Assembly (NCBI RefSeq): GCF_900111125.1
Contig: NZ_FOGE01000013.1
Span: 1-64,000 of the forward strand
Source: Sphingobium sp. YR768
GTDB lineage: Bacteria; Pseudomonadota; Alphaproteobacteria; Sphingomonadales; Sphingomonadaceae
Length of the DNA stretch: 64,000 nucleotides
Reading direction: 5' to 3'
Below are positions 1-8,986 of this stretch, in pieces (within the stretch, counting starts at the first letter, position 1; each line of letters begins with the position of its first letter). The notes beneath the pieces are model-generated. The model was not told the origin of the DNA. It saw only the letters and a list, made by a program, of their open reading frames with translations, and did not search any database. A program made the translations under genes and the position numbers.

Positions 1-171
1 CGGAACAAGGCCGTCAAACACGACAAGCGCCGCTACAAACGGCGCAACCGCATCGAGATCATGTTCGGCCGCCTCAAGGACTGGCGACGGGTCGCGACGC
101 GCTACGACCGATGCCCCAACGCCTTCTTCTCGGCCATCGCCCTCGCTGCCACCGTCATCTTCTGGCTTTGA
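1..171 (+). CDS. IS5-family transposase, C-terminal end only (cut by window edge)
   Basis: An open frame runs from the first base to a TGA at 169-171 and encodes the last 56 residues of a DDE transposase. The signature is RNRIEIMFGRLKDWRR, which carries the catalytic Glu of the IS5/IS427 group, followed by a hydrophobic tail ending in FWL. The start lies outside the window, so it is unknown whether the gene is intact. The sequence after the stop (GAGTCCTGAGCC then TA at 189-190) is where such an element would be expected to end, since this group duplicates TA, but the other end cannot be seen. Confidence 0.8.
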   Translation, partial: RNKAVKHDKRRYKRRNRIEIMFGRLKDWRRVATRYDRCPNAFFSAIALAATVIFWL

Positions 172-243
172 TCAGTGAGTCCTGAGCCTAGTGTCGATGG
201 GGGCATGCGGCAGGTCTGACGGTTGGGCGGCCATTAGTGAGTT

Positions 244-1113
244 CTATCGGCGCAACGAAGCGGCATCGCGAACGGGCGCGATGCCGAACGCCCGCTTATA
301 CTCGCGACTGAACTGCGAAGCGCTCGCGTAGCCGCTGGCAAAGGCAGTTCCCGTCACATTGTCCAGCCCGGATGCCAGCCGGCGTCGCGCGTCCAGCAGA
401 CGGATGTGACGCTGATATGCGAGGGGGGTGTGTGCCGTCACCGCCTTGAAGTGGCGATGGAACGAGGTGACGCTCATGCCCACATGCGCAGAAAGCCATT
501 CCACGCTCATGGACTGATCGGCATTTTCGGCAATCCATTCCGCCGCCATCTTGATCTGTCCGAACCGGGCACTGTGGCCCCCAGCCTGCCGCAGCCTGGA
601 CCCGAGCGGCCCGGACAGCAGGCGATAGTAGAGCTCGCGCTCGACCTGCGCGGCGAGCACCGAAATATCCGACGGCGTGTCGAGCAGCCCTAGCAGCCGG
701 CCAAGCGGGTTAATGATCGATTCGTCGATCTGTTCGATCGAAAGCGCGCCAGACTGCCGCTCCTCGCTTACTGGGCCTGCAGGAAGGTCGAGCAGCAGGT
801 TTGCGAGGAGACCCGCATCCAGTTTCATTTCCACACTGAGATAGGGCAGCATCGCGCTCGCTTCGATCACTTCGCTCGTGAACGGCAGTCCAACCGACGC
901 CACCGCGCAGGTGCCCGGCTCGACCTCGAAGCTGGTGCCGCCGATCGTCATACGCTTGGCGCCCTGCAGCAGCAGATAGAATTTGGGCTCGAACAAAGCG
1001 GGGATCGGCCCCGTCGGCGCCACGGCTGACCTAACGACTAGCCGTGGGATTGCGCTCGGCGCGCCGGTGGCAGAGCCGTGGCGCGCAGCAATCTCGACAA
1101 ACTTCGCCAGCAT
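244..1113 (-). CDS. AraC-family transcriptional regulator
   Basis: A 289-residue protein with the two-part layout of cytosolic AraC regulators. An N-terminal AraC_N cupin-like sensor spans about residues 20-170 (LYLLLQG-type strand, here FYLLLQGAKR). A C-terminal double helix-turn-helix spans about 190-285, with FHRHFKAVTAHTPLAYQR and a second-helix motif ending FSREYKRAFG. The start is an ATG at 1113. It is divergent from the SnoaL-like and NmrA-type genes (starts at 1266 and 1774), a common arrangement in which the regulator controls the facing oxidoreductase. The inducer is not evident. The downstream target gene is truncated, so the regulator may have lost its function here. Confidence 0.85.
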   Translation of the reverse strand: MLAKFVEIAARHGSATGAPSAIPRLVVRSAVAPTGPIPALFEPKFYLLLQGAKRMTIGGTSFEVEPGTCAVASVGLPFTSEVIEASAMLPYLSVEMKLDAGLLANLLLDLPAGPVSEERQSGALSIEQIDESIINPLGRLLGLLDTPSDISVLAAQVERELYYRLLSGPLGSRLRQAGGHSARFGQIKMAAEWIAENADQSMSVEWLSAHVGMSVTSFHRHFKAVTAHTPLAYQRHIRLLDARRRLASGLDNVTGTAFASGYASASQFSREYKRAFGIAPVRDAASLRR

Positions 1114-1265
1114 GACCGTCGATCCTTCTTGATCGCTTTATTGCTGGCCGGAATAACGTGATTGGCAGGATCAGGCAAATCTCTGGTGGCATCGAGGATG
1201 CGGGACCGTGTCTTTGCGCCGATATGCGGTGTCGAACAAAACGCACGTTAACCGGAGCAAAATCG

Positions 1266-1736
1266 ATGGCCGACCAGCAAGCGCTCTTGCAGCAGTTCAT
1301 GGACGAAGCGTCCATCCGCAACACGATCGCACGCTTCGCCGACGCCGCGACGCGCGCCGATGCCGCGATGTTCCATTCGGTATGGGCAGCGGACGGCGAA
1401 TTCATCATTGGCGCAGGAACACACTCGACGGGCGCCGACGAGAATGTTGCGCTGCTGCGCAAGCTGCGCGCGGGAAAAGAGTTCTTTGTGCAGTTCGCGC
1501 TGCCCGGCGTGATCGAGATCGATGGCGACGAGGCCACCACGCGCACCTTCGTCCACGAATCCGCGCGCGGTCCCGGCGAGAAATATTACCGCAACCATTG
1601 CATTGCGTTCGACCGGTTGCAGCGCTCGGGCGATGGTTGGGTCTTCAAGAGCCGCTCGTTCCAGTATCTCTGGCTGGACACGGACCCCTTTGCCGGAAAC
1701 GGCTTCCCGCTCTTCCCGGATGGCTCGGCAGCGTAA
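1266..1736 (+). CDS. SnoaL-like / NTF2-fold protein
   Basis: A 156-residue protein of the SnoaL_4-like NTF2 superfamily, recognised from the N-terminal helix pattern (IRNTIARFADAATRAD) followed by FHSVWAADGEF and the C-terminal strands ending SFQYLWLD. The family includes dehydratases, isomerases and hydroxylase-associated proteins, so the reaction cannot be named. An in-frame ATG also exists at 1158, but the ATG at 1266 follows a GGAG-like site and aligns with the usual family start. The NmrA-type gene follows 37 bp downstream and is probably co-transcribed. The AraC regulator is divergent. Confidence 0.7.
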   Translation: MADQQALLQQFMDEASIRNTIARFADAATRADAAMFHSVWAADGEFIIGAGTHSTGADENVALLRKLRAGKEFFVQFALPGVIEIDGDEATTRTFVHESARGPGEKYYRNHCIAFDRLQRSGDGWVFKSRSFQYLWLDTDPFAGNGFPLFPDGSAA

Positions 1737-1773
1737 AGCGCACCGCGCGGCACGCTTTCAAATCGGAGTAGCT

Positions 1774-2301
1774 ATGTTCTTCCTATCGGGAATCACCGGT
1801 CAGATCGGCGGCGCTGCGGCGAATGGGCTGCTCGCTTGGGGCAAACCGGTCAGAGCGTTGGTGCGGGACCGGGCCAAGGCGCAGCACTGGGCTGATCGGG
1901 GCGTGGACCTGCACGAAGGCGATCTTCGCGATCCGGACGCGCTGGCAGCGGCGCTCGACGGCGTCGCCGGGGCCTTCCTGATGCAGCCCACCCCGATGGG
2001 CGTCATCCGCGACTTTCCCGAAGCGCATGCGATTACCGATGCGCTGGTCACGGCGCTCAACCGGGCGCCGCCGCCGCGTGCTGTCGTTCTGTCCTCGGTG
2101 GGCTCCGAGCAGGCGAGCGGGCTCGGCAACATCACCCAGACCCACCTGCTTGAGCAGTCGCTCGCCGCTTTCGACCTGCCGCTCGCGATAGTTCGCGCCG
2201 CCGCGCTGCTGGAAAACACTTTGCACAGCCTGCAGCGCGCGGCGAAGACGGGCGTCCCGCGAACAACGCGCGGGACGCCATTACTCAGAACCCGGCCTTG
2301 A
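1774..2301 (+). pseudogene. NmrA-type NAD(P)-binding protein, truncated
   Basis: The first roughly 160 residues match atypical short-chain dehydrogenases of the NmrA/HSCARG type. They have an N-terminal beta strand with a shortened dinucleotide motif (LSGITGQIGGAAANGLL), the acidic-turn strand VDLHEGDLRD, and VVLSSVGSEQ in the active-site region. Family members are about 280-300 residues long, but this frame ends after 175. Homology fades around LENTLHSLQRAAKTG. The last codons (RTTRGTPLLRTRP) run into a hairpin and the 3' end of the TonB receptor gene on the other strand. I read this as a gene whose 3' half was lost when the TonB operon was joined here. Activity is unlikely because the substrate domain is missing. 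Confidence 0.7.
2251..2279 (-). terminator. GC-rich hairpin after the TonB receptor gene
   Basis: A perfect 11-bp stem (GGCGTCCCGCG with CGCGGGACGCC, loop of 7) lies just beyond the stop of the TonB receptor gene, which is read right to left. No U-run follows on that strand, so it is either a weak intrinsic terminator or an mRNA 3'-end stabiliser. It also marks the point where the truncated NmrA frame loses homology. Confidence 0.5.
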
Positions 2302-4579
2302 GATTCAGGCCGATGTTACGCGGGCGGTTGATAGCCAAGGCCCGATTGGTCGGAAGGCTCACGCCTGTCGAGGAGAATGCGTTGCCAGTCGTCGCATGCT
2401 CATTGAATAGATTGTCCGCAAACAGCGCCAGGCTCCAGTTGCCGGTCGCATGTCGCACACCAATCCTCATATCGACGATTTCGTAGGCCTTACGCTTTTC
2501 CCACATGCTGGTGTCGTCATATTCGGCCAAGACGTTCGACACATGGCTCGCATCGGCAATGAAGAAGCCGGTGAGGGCGTCGTTGATAGGATGGCTATAG
2601 TCGATCGACGCGGAAACGGTGAATTTGGGAACATTGAGAAGCCTGTCGCCTTTCTCCCCCGGCGTACCAGGAACGCTCTCTTTTAGGTAGGCATCGGTGT
2701 AACCGGCGTTGATGCCCAAAGTCAGGTCGTCGATGGGACGAAAGCGGGTCTCCAGTTCCAGGCCTCGACTAACGGCACTGCCGAAATTGCCCGTAAAGCT
2801 GAAGCCACATTGCAGGGAGACCTGCTGTTGAATACGGGACCAGTCGATATGATAAGCCGACGCATTTACAGTAATGCGGCGGTTAGCAAATTGCGATTTT
2901 ACGCCAGCCTCATAGCTCCACAACGAGTCAGGTTCATATTGCGTGGGAGACGCGGAAAGCCCAAGTGCGGCCAGATAGGTGCCGCATACCGATTGTGGAA
3001 CTGGATTAACTGAACCGCCGGAGCGAAAGCCTTTCGTGGCGCTAGCGTAGAGCATCACGTCCTTGCTGACATCAAAATCGGCACCAAATTTGGGTGTTAC
3101 GCCGCTTGCGGACGATTTGCCGCTGCTACGCGTCTGACCGCCATTATAGACACCATCGGCAATCGAGTTGAAGCTCTCCTTGATGTTGAATTGGCGAAGG
3201 CCGCCGGTCAGGCGCAACCTGTCATTGACGTGCCAGATAAGCTGTCCGAACGCGGAAATCTCCTCCGTGCGATTACGTCTATTGCCGCTGAAGAGGACAT
3301 CGAAACCAGGAAACGGAGTATCGAAAGCCTCATTGTAGGCGTCGGTCAGAGGCATCTGATTGCGCCGATGCCTCTTTGTCTCCTGATAAAAGCCGCCGAC
3401 GACGAAGTCGAATGCGCCGACCGTCCCGCCCAGACGCAATTCCTGTGTGAATACCTTCGTCCTGATGCGCTGCGTCTCGGAACTCGGAAATGCTGTGGGC
3501 TGCACACCTGACGACTGGTTAAGGATATAGACGACACGCGATGTGTCCTCGGTATCGAGAAAATTGCGAATGAAATAAGAGGATGAAGAGGTCAGTTCCA
3601 GATCGCTGCCGAACTTGTTAGTGGCTGTCAGATTGTAAATCTGCACATCGTCGCGGGCCGTATCAGGGACGAAGCGCGCCTGAATAGGGTTGGAGTAGGA
3701 GCCGGGCGGATCGTCGAAGGAAAAGGCCCCATCCTGGGTTAGCTTCTGATAGTAGACGGACGGCGTGATCCGTAGGTTGTCGGTCGGCGTGATGCCAAGC
3801 GCTGCGCGGACACCCCAGAGCTGATATGAGTTGACGTTCTTCTCGGGTTCCTTGGTCGGATCGATCGCCAGATAGTTGTCTGGGTCAATTGCATAGCGGT
3901 CTATGTATCCGTCTTCCGACTTGTAGAAGCCTACTACGCGCAGAGCCGCCAGGTCGCTCACGAGCGGGAGGTTGATGACAGCATTGCCAGCATAGTTCGT
4001 ACCGCCACCCTTGGTATCCGACAAAGTGAGGTCAGCTCGCCCTTCCGTCTTCGTCGTGTCGGGCTGATTAGAAATATATTTGACCGCACCGCCCATCGAT
4101 GCCGATCCATAGAGTGTGCCCTGCGGTCCGCGCAGCACCTCGACGCGATTGAGATCGAACAGCGATCCCTCGATATTGTCCGATACCGCCGAGATCGGCA
4201 CCTCATCAAGGTAGTAGCCCGTGGTGGGCTGCGAACCGGTTACCGATGAGATGCCACGAATGATGATCTGGGTGCGGCCCGGCCCGGTCGACGAGACTGC
4301 TACGCCCGGTGTAAGCCGAGCGATATCGCTGGTGCTTTCAATGCCATGAGTTTCGAGGGTATCACCGGCTATGGCGGCTACGCTCAAGGGTACATCCTGA
4401 ATGCTGGCGGCTCTCTTCTGAGCCGTGACGATGATCTCGTCCCCAGGGCCCGCACGATCGGTGGAGACAGCGTCCTGATTGGTTTGGGCCGCGACTGGAA
4501 TGGCCGTCGAGAATGCACCGCAAAGTGCGATGGTCATCGCGCCGCGGCTGAGCTGAACATGTAGGCGATTGGTCTCCAT
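2285..4579 (-). CDS. TonB-dependent outer-membrane receptor
   Basis: A 764-residue receptor of the sphingomonad CirA/FecA-like type. A signal peptide ends near PVAAQ (about residue 31), the TonB box DEIIVTAQKR follows, and then a plug domain with LNRVEVLRGPQGTLYG. A 22-strand barrel ends in the expected terminal Phe (LNLKAGF). The ATG at 4579 has a good GGGGAAA ribosome site. It is probably the last gene of an operon with the cupin and FAD oxidoreductase upstream (starts at 5146 and 6636). It should therefore import the substrate, or a product, of the periplasmic FAD enzyme. The ligand is unknown. The length is usual for the family and the frame is intact. Confidence 0.92.
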   Translation of the reverse strand: METNRLHVQLSRGAMTIALCGAFSTAIPVAAQTNQDAVSTDRAGPGDEIIVTAQKRAASIQDVPLSVAAIAGDTLETHGIESTSDIARLTPGVAVSSTGPGRTQIIIRGISSVTGSQPTTGYYLDEVPISAVSDNIEGSLFDLNRVEVLRGPQGTLYGSASMGGAVKYISNQPDTTKTEGRADLTLSDTKGGGTNYAGNAVINLPLVSDLAALRVVGFYKSEDGYIDRYAIDPDNYLAIDPTKEPEKNVNSYQLWGVRAALGITPTDNLRITPSVYYQKLTQDGAFSFDDPPGSYSNPIQARFVPDTARDDVQIYNLTATNKFGSDLELTSSSSYFIRNFLDTEDTSRVVYILNQSSGVQPTAFPSSETQRIRTKVFTQELRLGGTVGAFDFVVGGFYQETKRHRRNQMPLTDAYNEAFDTPFPGFDVLFSGNRRNRTEEISAFGQLIWHVNDRLRLTGGLRQFNIKESFNSIADGVYNGGQTRSSGKSSASGVTPKFGADFDVSKDVMLYASATKGFRSGGSVNPVPQSVCGTYLAALGLSASPTQYEPDSLWSYEAGVKSQFANRRITVNASAYHIDWSRIQQQVSLQCGFSFTGNFGSAVSRGLELETRFRPIDDLTLGINAGYTDAYLKESVPGTPGEKGDRLLNVPKFTVSASIDYSHPINDALTGFFIADASHVSNVLAEYDDTSMWEKRKAYEIVDMRIGVRHATGNWSLALFADNLFNEHATTGNAFSSTGVSLPTNRALAINRPRNIGLNLKAGF

Positions 4580-4681
4580 CTAGTTTCCCCCTGGTATGAA
4601 TTCTTACGGGCAAACGTATCCCGCGTGCGTAAGCACGCTCGAGACGCTGGCGTTAAACTGGTGTGGATTGGCCGAGCGAAC

Positions 4682-5146
4682 TCAGCAGTTCTTGGGATCT
4701 TTGTCGCCGATTGGGCACCGTGAGACATCGACCCAGGACACCTTCTTAAGCGGCTGCTCGACCGTGATCTCCGCCGGCGTGGCAGCAGGCGTGGTGATAA
4801 TCACGCCGGGTTCGAGTACATGCTCTCCATAGCCCTGAATCCAGACCTTGCCCCTGCCCTCGAGCACGACGAAAACCTCTGGTCGTGCACCTTCGCTCCG
4901 ATAGACCCCCGGTCCCGCTTTCCAGATGCCGTAATACATGCCCGTTATGCCCGGAGGGGCCTTGAGCGGCCGGCCGAAGGACTGCGAAGCGCCATCTTTC
5001 GATTTCATCCGCGGTATGAAGCCCTCTTCCCCCTTGGCCGATACATAAGGCTCGAAGTCCGGCTTCGTGCTCTGGTCCTGCGCGATTGCAGCAGCTCCCA
5101 GAAGACTCGAAGCCATGACAGCAATTGCAATAGGCGTGATACGCAT
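4682..5146 (-). CDS. secreted cupin-domain protein
   Basis: A small exported protein of 154 residues. A signal peptide (MRITPIAIAVMASSLLGAAAIAQ, cleavage after AIA-Q) is followed by one cupin_3-like domain, seen in the strands ARPEVFVVLEGRGKVWI and HVLEPGVIITTPAATPAEI. The canonical metal-binding histidines are mostly absent, so a binding rather than catalytic role is possible. Two ATGs occur, at 5152 and 5146. The AAGGGG site is one base from the first and seven from the second, so 5146 is preferred. The gene lies 53 bp after the FAD oxidoreductase and 102 bp before the TonB receptor, in the same orientation. It probably acts in the periplasm on the same unknown substrate. Confidence 0.75.
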   Translation of the reverse strand: MRITPIAIAVMASSLLGAAAIAQDQSTKPDFEPYVSAKGEEGFIPRMKSKDGASQSFGRPLKAPPGITGMYYGIWKAGPGVYRSEGARPEVFVVLEGRGKVWIQGYGEHVLEPGVIITTPAATPAEITVEQPLKKVSWVDVSRCPIGDKDPKNC

Positions 5147-5199
5147 GTTCATTCCCCTTTTGTGTATGTAATCTCTGAACGCGGCAGCCTGTTTTGAGG

Positions 5200-6636
5200 C
5201 TACATGATGCGATCCTTTATGTCGTAATAGGCAACCGCGCCCGGCACGAACCAGTCGCTGCCGTTGACATATCCCGGGAAATTGGGCGGCGGCCCTTCAA
5301 GCGCGAAGACCGTTTCAGCGCCAGGCAACCCCATCATCTTGAGCGCGACCTTATTGCCGCACCAATGCATCTTGCCGATGCCCGAGCCATTGTCTCCAGA
5401 GAGGTAATGGACGCCCTCCTCGTCCCGGAAGATATGTTTGCGCCCGTCGTACGTCATTCCAAACGTGCCCTCCCAGACATGGGTGGCGCGGATTTCGCCC
5501 AATTGTGGAAGCAGTTCCATCGCGACGCGGCACAGATCGACCGCCATGGCCTCATGCGAAGCATAGCGCACGCCGGTCCGACCATTGATTAGCAACTGGG
5601 TCTCATCAGGCGTGGGAATGACGATGTTGAAGTTGGTCTTAGAATTATGCAGCGAGAGCGGCCGTTCCCAGACTGACTGCATCTGTGCTTTGGTCAGCTT
5701 CTGTGTCGCAATGAGGTAGGACTTGACCGGAAGCACGTCGCCAAGAGCGGAGAAACCCGGCGCGCCATAGCCGCCGACCGCGACCAATACCTGCCTGGCA
5801 TGGACCTTCCCGCGATTGGTTGAGACCAGATATCGGCCGTCGGCCTGCTTCTCAATGTCCACAACCCGCGTCCGCCCGACAAAATGCGCGCCTTTGCGTA
5901 CAGCGGCCAGATAGTTGCCATGAGCAAGCCTTGCAGGTTGCAGATAGGGAGAGTCGGGGAGAAATATCCCGCCATGGACCGCGGTGGGCGAATTGAAATA
6001 TCTTCTCTCTTCCCCCGGTGCCACCACCTCATAACGGTAGTCGAACGAGGCCTTTGTCGCTTTGGCATCGGCCACCATCTTCTCGAAATGCCCCTTGTGC
6101 GAAGCGGCACGGAAGCGGCCATGACGGATGACGGCGTTGATCCCGTCTTCCTTGACGAGTTGCGTGAGGAAATGGTTGCTCGCCAGATACTCATCAAAAT
6201 AAGCTGCATGTTCGGGCGTCGAGCGGTCGCCGCCATTTTCAAACGCCTGCCCGAAAAATCCGCAATTGCGAGAACTGGCTCCAAAAAATGGTTTCTCAGC
6301 ATCCACGATCATTACCTTGCCGCCATGCTGTGCCAATGTGCGGGCCGCCGTCAGCCCGGAGAAGCCGGCACCCACAACGAGAAAATCGACATTGTCGATG
6401 AGCTCGGCCTGTGGCGGAGCGGCAACGCCCAGTTCGTCCCACCAGAAGGGCACATCGCGGAAATTCTCGGCCAGCGAGGCCTCGATATCGGCCTGGGAAG
6501 CAGATTTGGGGATGCTCAGTGCGCCATAGCCACCCGCCGCTGTGGCGACGAGTGCCGCTCCTCCGCCCATGAGAAGCTTGCGGCGGCTCATCCGGGTTGC
6601 GCTGCCCGCTTGGCTTTCTTCACTTTTGGCTGTCAC
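5200..6636 (-). CDS. Tat-exported FAD-dependent oxidoreductase (DAO/PuuB-like)
   Basis: A 478-residue flavoprotein of the D-amino-acid oxidase superfamily, closest in layout to gamma-glutamylputrescine and amino-acid oxidases. A twin-arginine motif (MSRRKLLMGGGAALVATAA) begins at residue 16, so the enzyme is probably exported folded with its FAD. The dinucleotide motif is FLVVGAGFSGLTAARTL near residue 83. ASSRNCGFFGQ follows, typical of DAO enzymes. LSGDNGSGIGKMHWCG near the C-terminus corresponds to the second FAD contact. The start is taken as GTG at 6636 behind GGTGAG; an ATG at 6591 would begin at the Tat motif itself. It heads the operon with the cupin and TonB receptor and is divergent from the MocR regulator. 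The substrate is likely an amine or amino acid, by inference from the family and from the MocR neighbour. Confidence 0.85.
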   Translation of the reverse strand: MTAKSEESQAGSATRMSRRKLLMGGGAALVATAAGGYGALSIPKSASQADIEASLAENFRDVPFWWDELGVAAPPQAELIDNVDFLVVGAGFSGLTAARTLAQHGGKVMIVDAEKPFFGASSRNCGFFGQAFENGGDRSTPEHAAYFDEYLASNHFLTQLVKEDGINAVIRHGRFRAASHKGHFEKMVADAKATKASFDYRYEVVAPGEERRYFNSPTAVHGGIFLPDSPYLQPARLAHGNYLAAVRKGAHFVGRTRVVDIEKQADGRYLVSTNRGKVHARQVLVAVGGYGAPGFSALGDVLPVKSYLIATQKLTKAQMQSVWERPLSLHNSKTNFNIVIPTPDETQLLINGRTGVRYASHEAMAVDLCRVAMELLPQLGEIRATHVWEGTFGMTYDGRKHIFRDEEGVHYLSGDNGSGIGKMHWCGNKVALKMMGLPGAETVFALEGPPPNFPGYVNGSDWFVPGAVAYYDIKDRIM

Positions 6637-6931
6637 CTGATCTCACCCCCGGTTGCGATGCGGACGCATGGAAGGCTCCGGGCAAAGCTGTCCGGTTCAT
6701 TCATGGTCACAGATCGCTTGATGTGGCGGAGCCTCGGCAAAACTAAAAAACGGCTTTATGAACCATAGTTTAGCTTTGTTTGACTTCCCCCTGTTCGTCA
6801 TGAAAACTATCTTGCACGGGTCCCAACTCGGCAAGTGACAGTTTTTTGCGTTTTCTATAGGCACAGTTGAAGGCGGCGGACGCAGAGGACAAGACATTGG
6901 GATCATCTGCTGAGCAATGCAGGGCAATCAT
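6637..6931. promoter_or_regulatory. divergent promoter region between the FAD-oxidoreductase operon and the mocR-type gene
   Basis: A 295-bp AT-richer stretch with no supported gene. It holds an inverted pair ATAGTTT (6765-6771) and AAACTAT (6804-6810) with a 32-bp spacer, a plausible MocR-type operator. MocR regulators usually bind paired sites near their own gene and the divergent target. No convincing sigma70 hexamers could be assigned by eye. Confidence 0.4.
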
Positions 6932-8350
6932 ATGAGCCGGGAAGCAGCGCTGCCCAAATATCTCGCGCTTGCAGAGACTCTGCAGAAGCTCATCCTAGGA
7001 GGCGATTTCGCGCCTGGGGCCAAACTACCTAGTGTCAGATCCGCGATGCGTCGCTTTGGCGTCAGCAAGAACACGCTGATCGCCGCCTACGCCTATCTCG
7101 AGATGAACGGCGCCATCCACGCGAAAGATCGCTCAGGTTACTATGTATCCCAGGAGCGGGAGGACGAGACTGTACGGCTTCCCTACCTTATCGATCACCC
7201 GCTTTCCCTTGTCGAGCAGAAGGGGCAGGATATCCTCACTGATCTGGAGGCTCTGCGTAGCCGTCAGGGGTATGACTTGCTCTCACCGATGCTAGACCCG
7301 AAGCTACTGCCGCAGGGAATTGTGGCCCGATTAGCACGCAAGATCCTGGCGGAGGATCTGCGCGCCTGTCTCACCCCGGATTTTGGACCCGGCTATCGTC
7401 CGCTGCGTCACGCGCTGGCAGGATATTATCGGGCGCGAGAGATCGCCGCCGACGATCGCGACTTCGTAACGACGCTAGGCTGCACACATGCGCTTGTCGC
7501 TGCAGTCGAAGCTTCGACGGCACCGGGCGATACCATCGCGATCCGGACGCCTACATTCTATCCCCTGCTCAGAATCATCCACAGCCTCAACCGCAGGATC
7601 ATCGAGATTCCAAGCACAGCCAACAGGTCACGAGATCTCGAACGTCTTGAAGAGGCGATAGAGCGTTTCAGCGTCCGCGCCTGCTTCATCTCGGTCTCCC
7701 TGCCCGATCCTTACGGCGCCGGTCTCTCTGACGACGCCAAGCGGCACCTCCTCAACCTGGCGGAACGGTACGATCTGGCGATGATTGAGGATGACGTATT
7801 TGGACATGTGTCGCTGAGAAACCATGCGATGCGCCCGTTGAAGGCCTTCGACCAGACCGGCCGAGTGCTGCACTGCTCCTCCCTTTCCAAGACCCTTGGC
7901 AGTGGATTGCGGGTCGGCTGGTGCATGCCAGGCCGATACGCAAAGGCAATGCAGAATGTCCGCAGCATCGTCGCGCCGGCGATGCCGGTGTTCGAACAGG
8001 CGCTCGTCGCAAGATTGTTGGAGAGCGCCTCTTTCGCAAGACATGTCGGGGACCTCAAGCTCAACGTTCGCCAGAACCTCCAGACATTGCAGCACGCCCT
8101 TGGTGAGGGTCTTCTGGCCGGATCGAGTCTGACGTCGAGGGATGGCGGTCTGCTAGCGTGGGTGCGGCTGCCAGAGGGAACCTCCGCAAACACGGTCTAC
8201 AAAGCTGCGCTCGAAAGGAACGTCGCCGTAGCACCTGGGGGCATATACTCTCTCGCCGATCGGTTCGACGATCATATCAGACTGTTCCTGGGGATCGAAA
8301 CGCACAACTTCCGCCGCGCAATATCGATCCTGGCCCGTAATCCCAGCTAG
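6932..8350 (+). CDS. MocR-type transcriptional regulator (GntR HTH fused to aminotransferase fold)
   Basis: The protein is a winged helix-turn-helix of the GntR family (about residues 5-75, with KLPSVRSAMRRFGVSKNTL) fused to a fold-type I aminotransferase domain. The PLP lysine sits in SSLSKTLGSGLRVGW at about residue 320. The substrate-site strand IRTPTFYPLLRII and SVSLPDPYGAG also fit. The total of about 472 residues is normal. The ATG at 6932 is favoured over the ATG at 6917 because AGGG lies at a better distance. MocR proteins sense PLP or amine adducts and control a neighbouring gene. The divergent FAD oxidoreductase operon is therefore the likely target. Confidence 0.9.
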   Translation: MSREAALPKYLALAETLQKLILGGDFAPGAKLPSVRSAMRRFGVSKNTLIAAYAYLEMNGAIHAKDRSGYYVSQEREDETVRLPYLIDHPLSLVEQKGQDILTDLEALRSRQGYDLLSPMLDPKLLPQGIVARLARKILAEDLRACLTPDFGPGYRPLRHALAGYYRAREIAADDRDFVTTLGCTHALVAAVEASTAPGDTIAIRTPTFYPLLRIIHSLNRRIIEIPSTANRSRDLERLEEAIERFSVRACFISVSLPDPYGAGLSDDAKRHLLNLAERYDLAMIEDDVFGHVSLRNHAMRPLKAFDQTGRVLHCSSLSKTLGSGLRVGWCMPGRYAKAMQNVRSIVAPAMPVFEQALVARLLESASFARHVGDLKLNVRQNLQTLQHALGEGLLAGSSLTSRDGGLLAWVRLPEGTSANTVYKAALERNVAVAPGGIYSLADRFDDHIRLFLGIETHNFRRAISILARNPS

Positions 8351-8589
8351 AAGTACATTGTGTAGCACCCAGCAGCCGCAACGCTGCCGACGATCCATCC
8401 AGTGTGATAAACGGCAGGTTTATCCGAAACCTGACACGAACGGTCGTGCACATGAATGGCGGCTTTGTCCCAGGTCCCGCCCATCACAATCGACCCTGAT
8501 CGGACGCTCAGCCTGAAATTTTTGCTCCTCAGCTGCGGTCGGTCCGGTTTGTTCTGCGTTTCACTCCAAGACATGGCGCAATGCGGACG

Positions 8590-8890
8590 ATGGCGATTTG
8601 GGAAGCGACGGGCACCCGCCATGGTTTGATGAAGGATACGGGATATTTGATTGGAACGGACAGCGCAGGCGTGGCCGATATCGTGACTTCGACCTTATGG
8701 ACCACAATGGCGGAACGCTTTTCCGGACGTCGCCAACACCTTTGACAAGGGAGCGCAGCACGTCGCGTCCATCGCAAGAAATCCTGCGCTGGGGTAACTG
8801 AACAGGGCGTCCATCCGGGAGTATGGCGATGCCTATTGTGGCGGTGAGATCGAGAAATCCCTACGCAGGGTTGCTGTGAAACAAAGGTAG
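8590..8890 (+). pseudogene. glutathione S-transferase C-terminal relic
   Basis: Reading + strand from 8590 gives MAIWEATGTRHGLMKDTGYL, then ADIVTSTLWTTMAERF, the helical C-terminal domain pattern of glutathione S-transferases. One frame change near 8720, in a CTTTTCC run, restores PDVANTFDKGAQHVASIARN. Across an in-frame TAA at 8795-8797 the frame continues as YGDAYCGGEIEKSLRRV to a TAG at 8888-8890, the usual GST tail. The N-terminal thioredoxin-like half is absent. The combination of a lost 5' half, one frameshift and one stop marks a decayed gene. The match is from memory of family motifs, not from a search. Confidence 0.55.
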
Positions 8891-8957
8891 CGAGGAAATG
8901 CCGGCCGGCACCGCTGTTGACAGGCAGGGCTAAGAAGGGGGGCTTTCAAACCCACCT

Positions 8958-8986
8958 CTTGAATAGAAATCGCATTCGATCCATCT
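8958..8986 (+). promoter_or_regulatory. heat-shock (sigma32-type) promoter upstream of htpG
   Basis: CTTGAA at 8958-8963 and ATCCATCT at 8979-8986, separated by 15 bases, resemble the sigma32 consensus (CTTGAA and CCCCATNT). The -10 box ends 39 bases before the htpG ATG. Chaperone genes are the classic targets of this sigma factor. The assignment is by pattern only. Confidence 0.6.

Noticed and set aside
8347-8622. A small minus-strand gene between mocR and htpG
   Set aside because: No ribosome site or domain; it partly overlaps the GST relic on the other strand.
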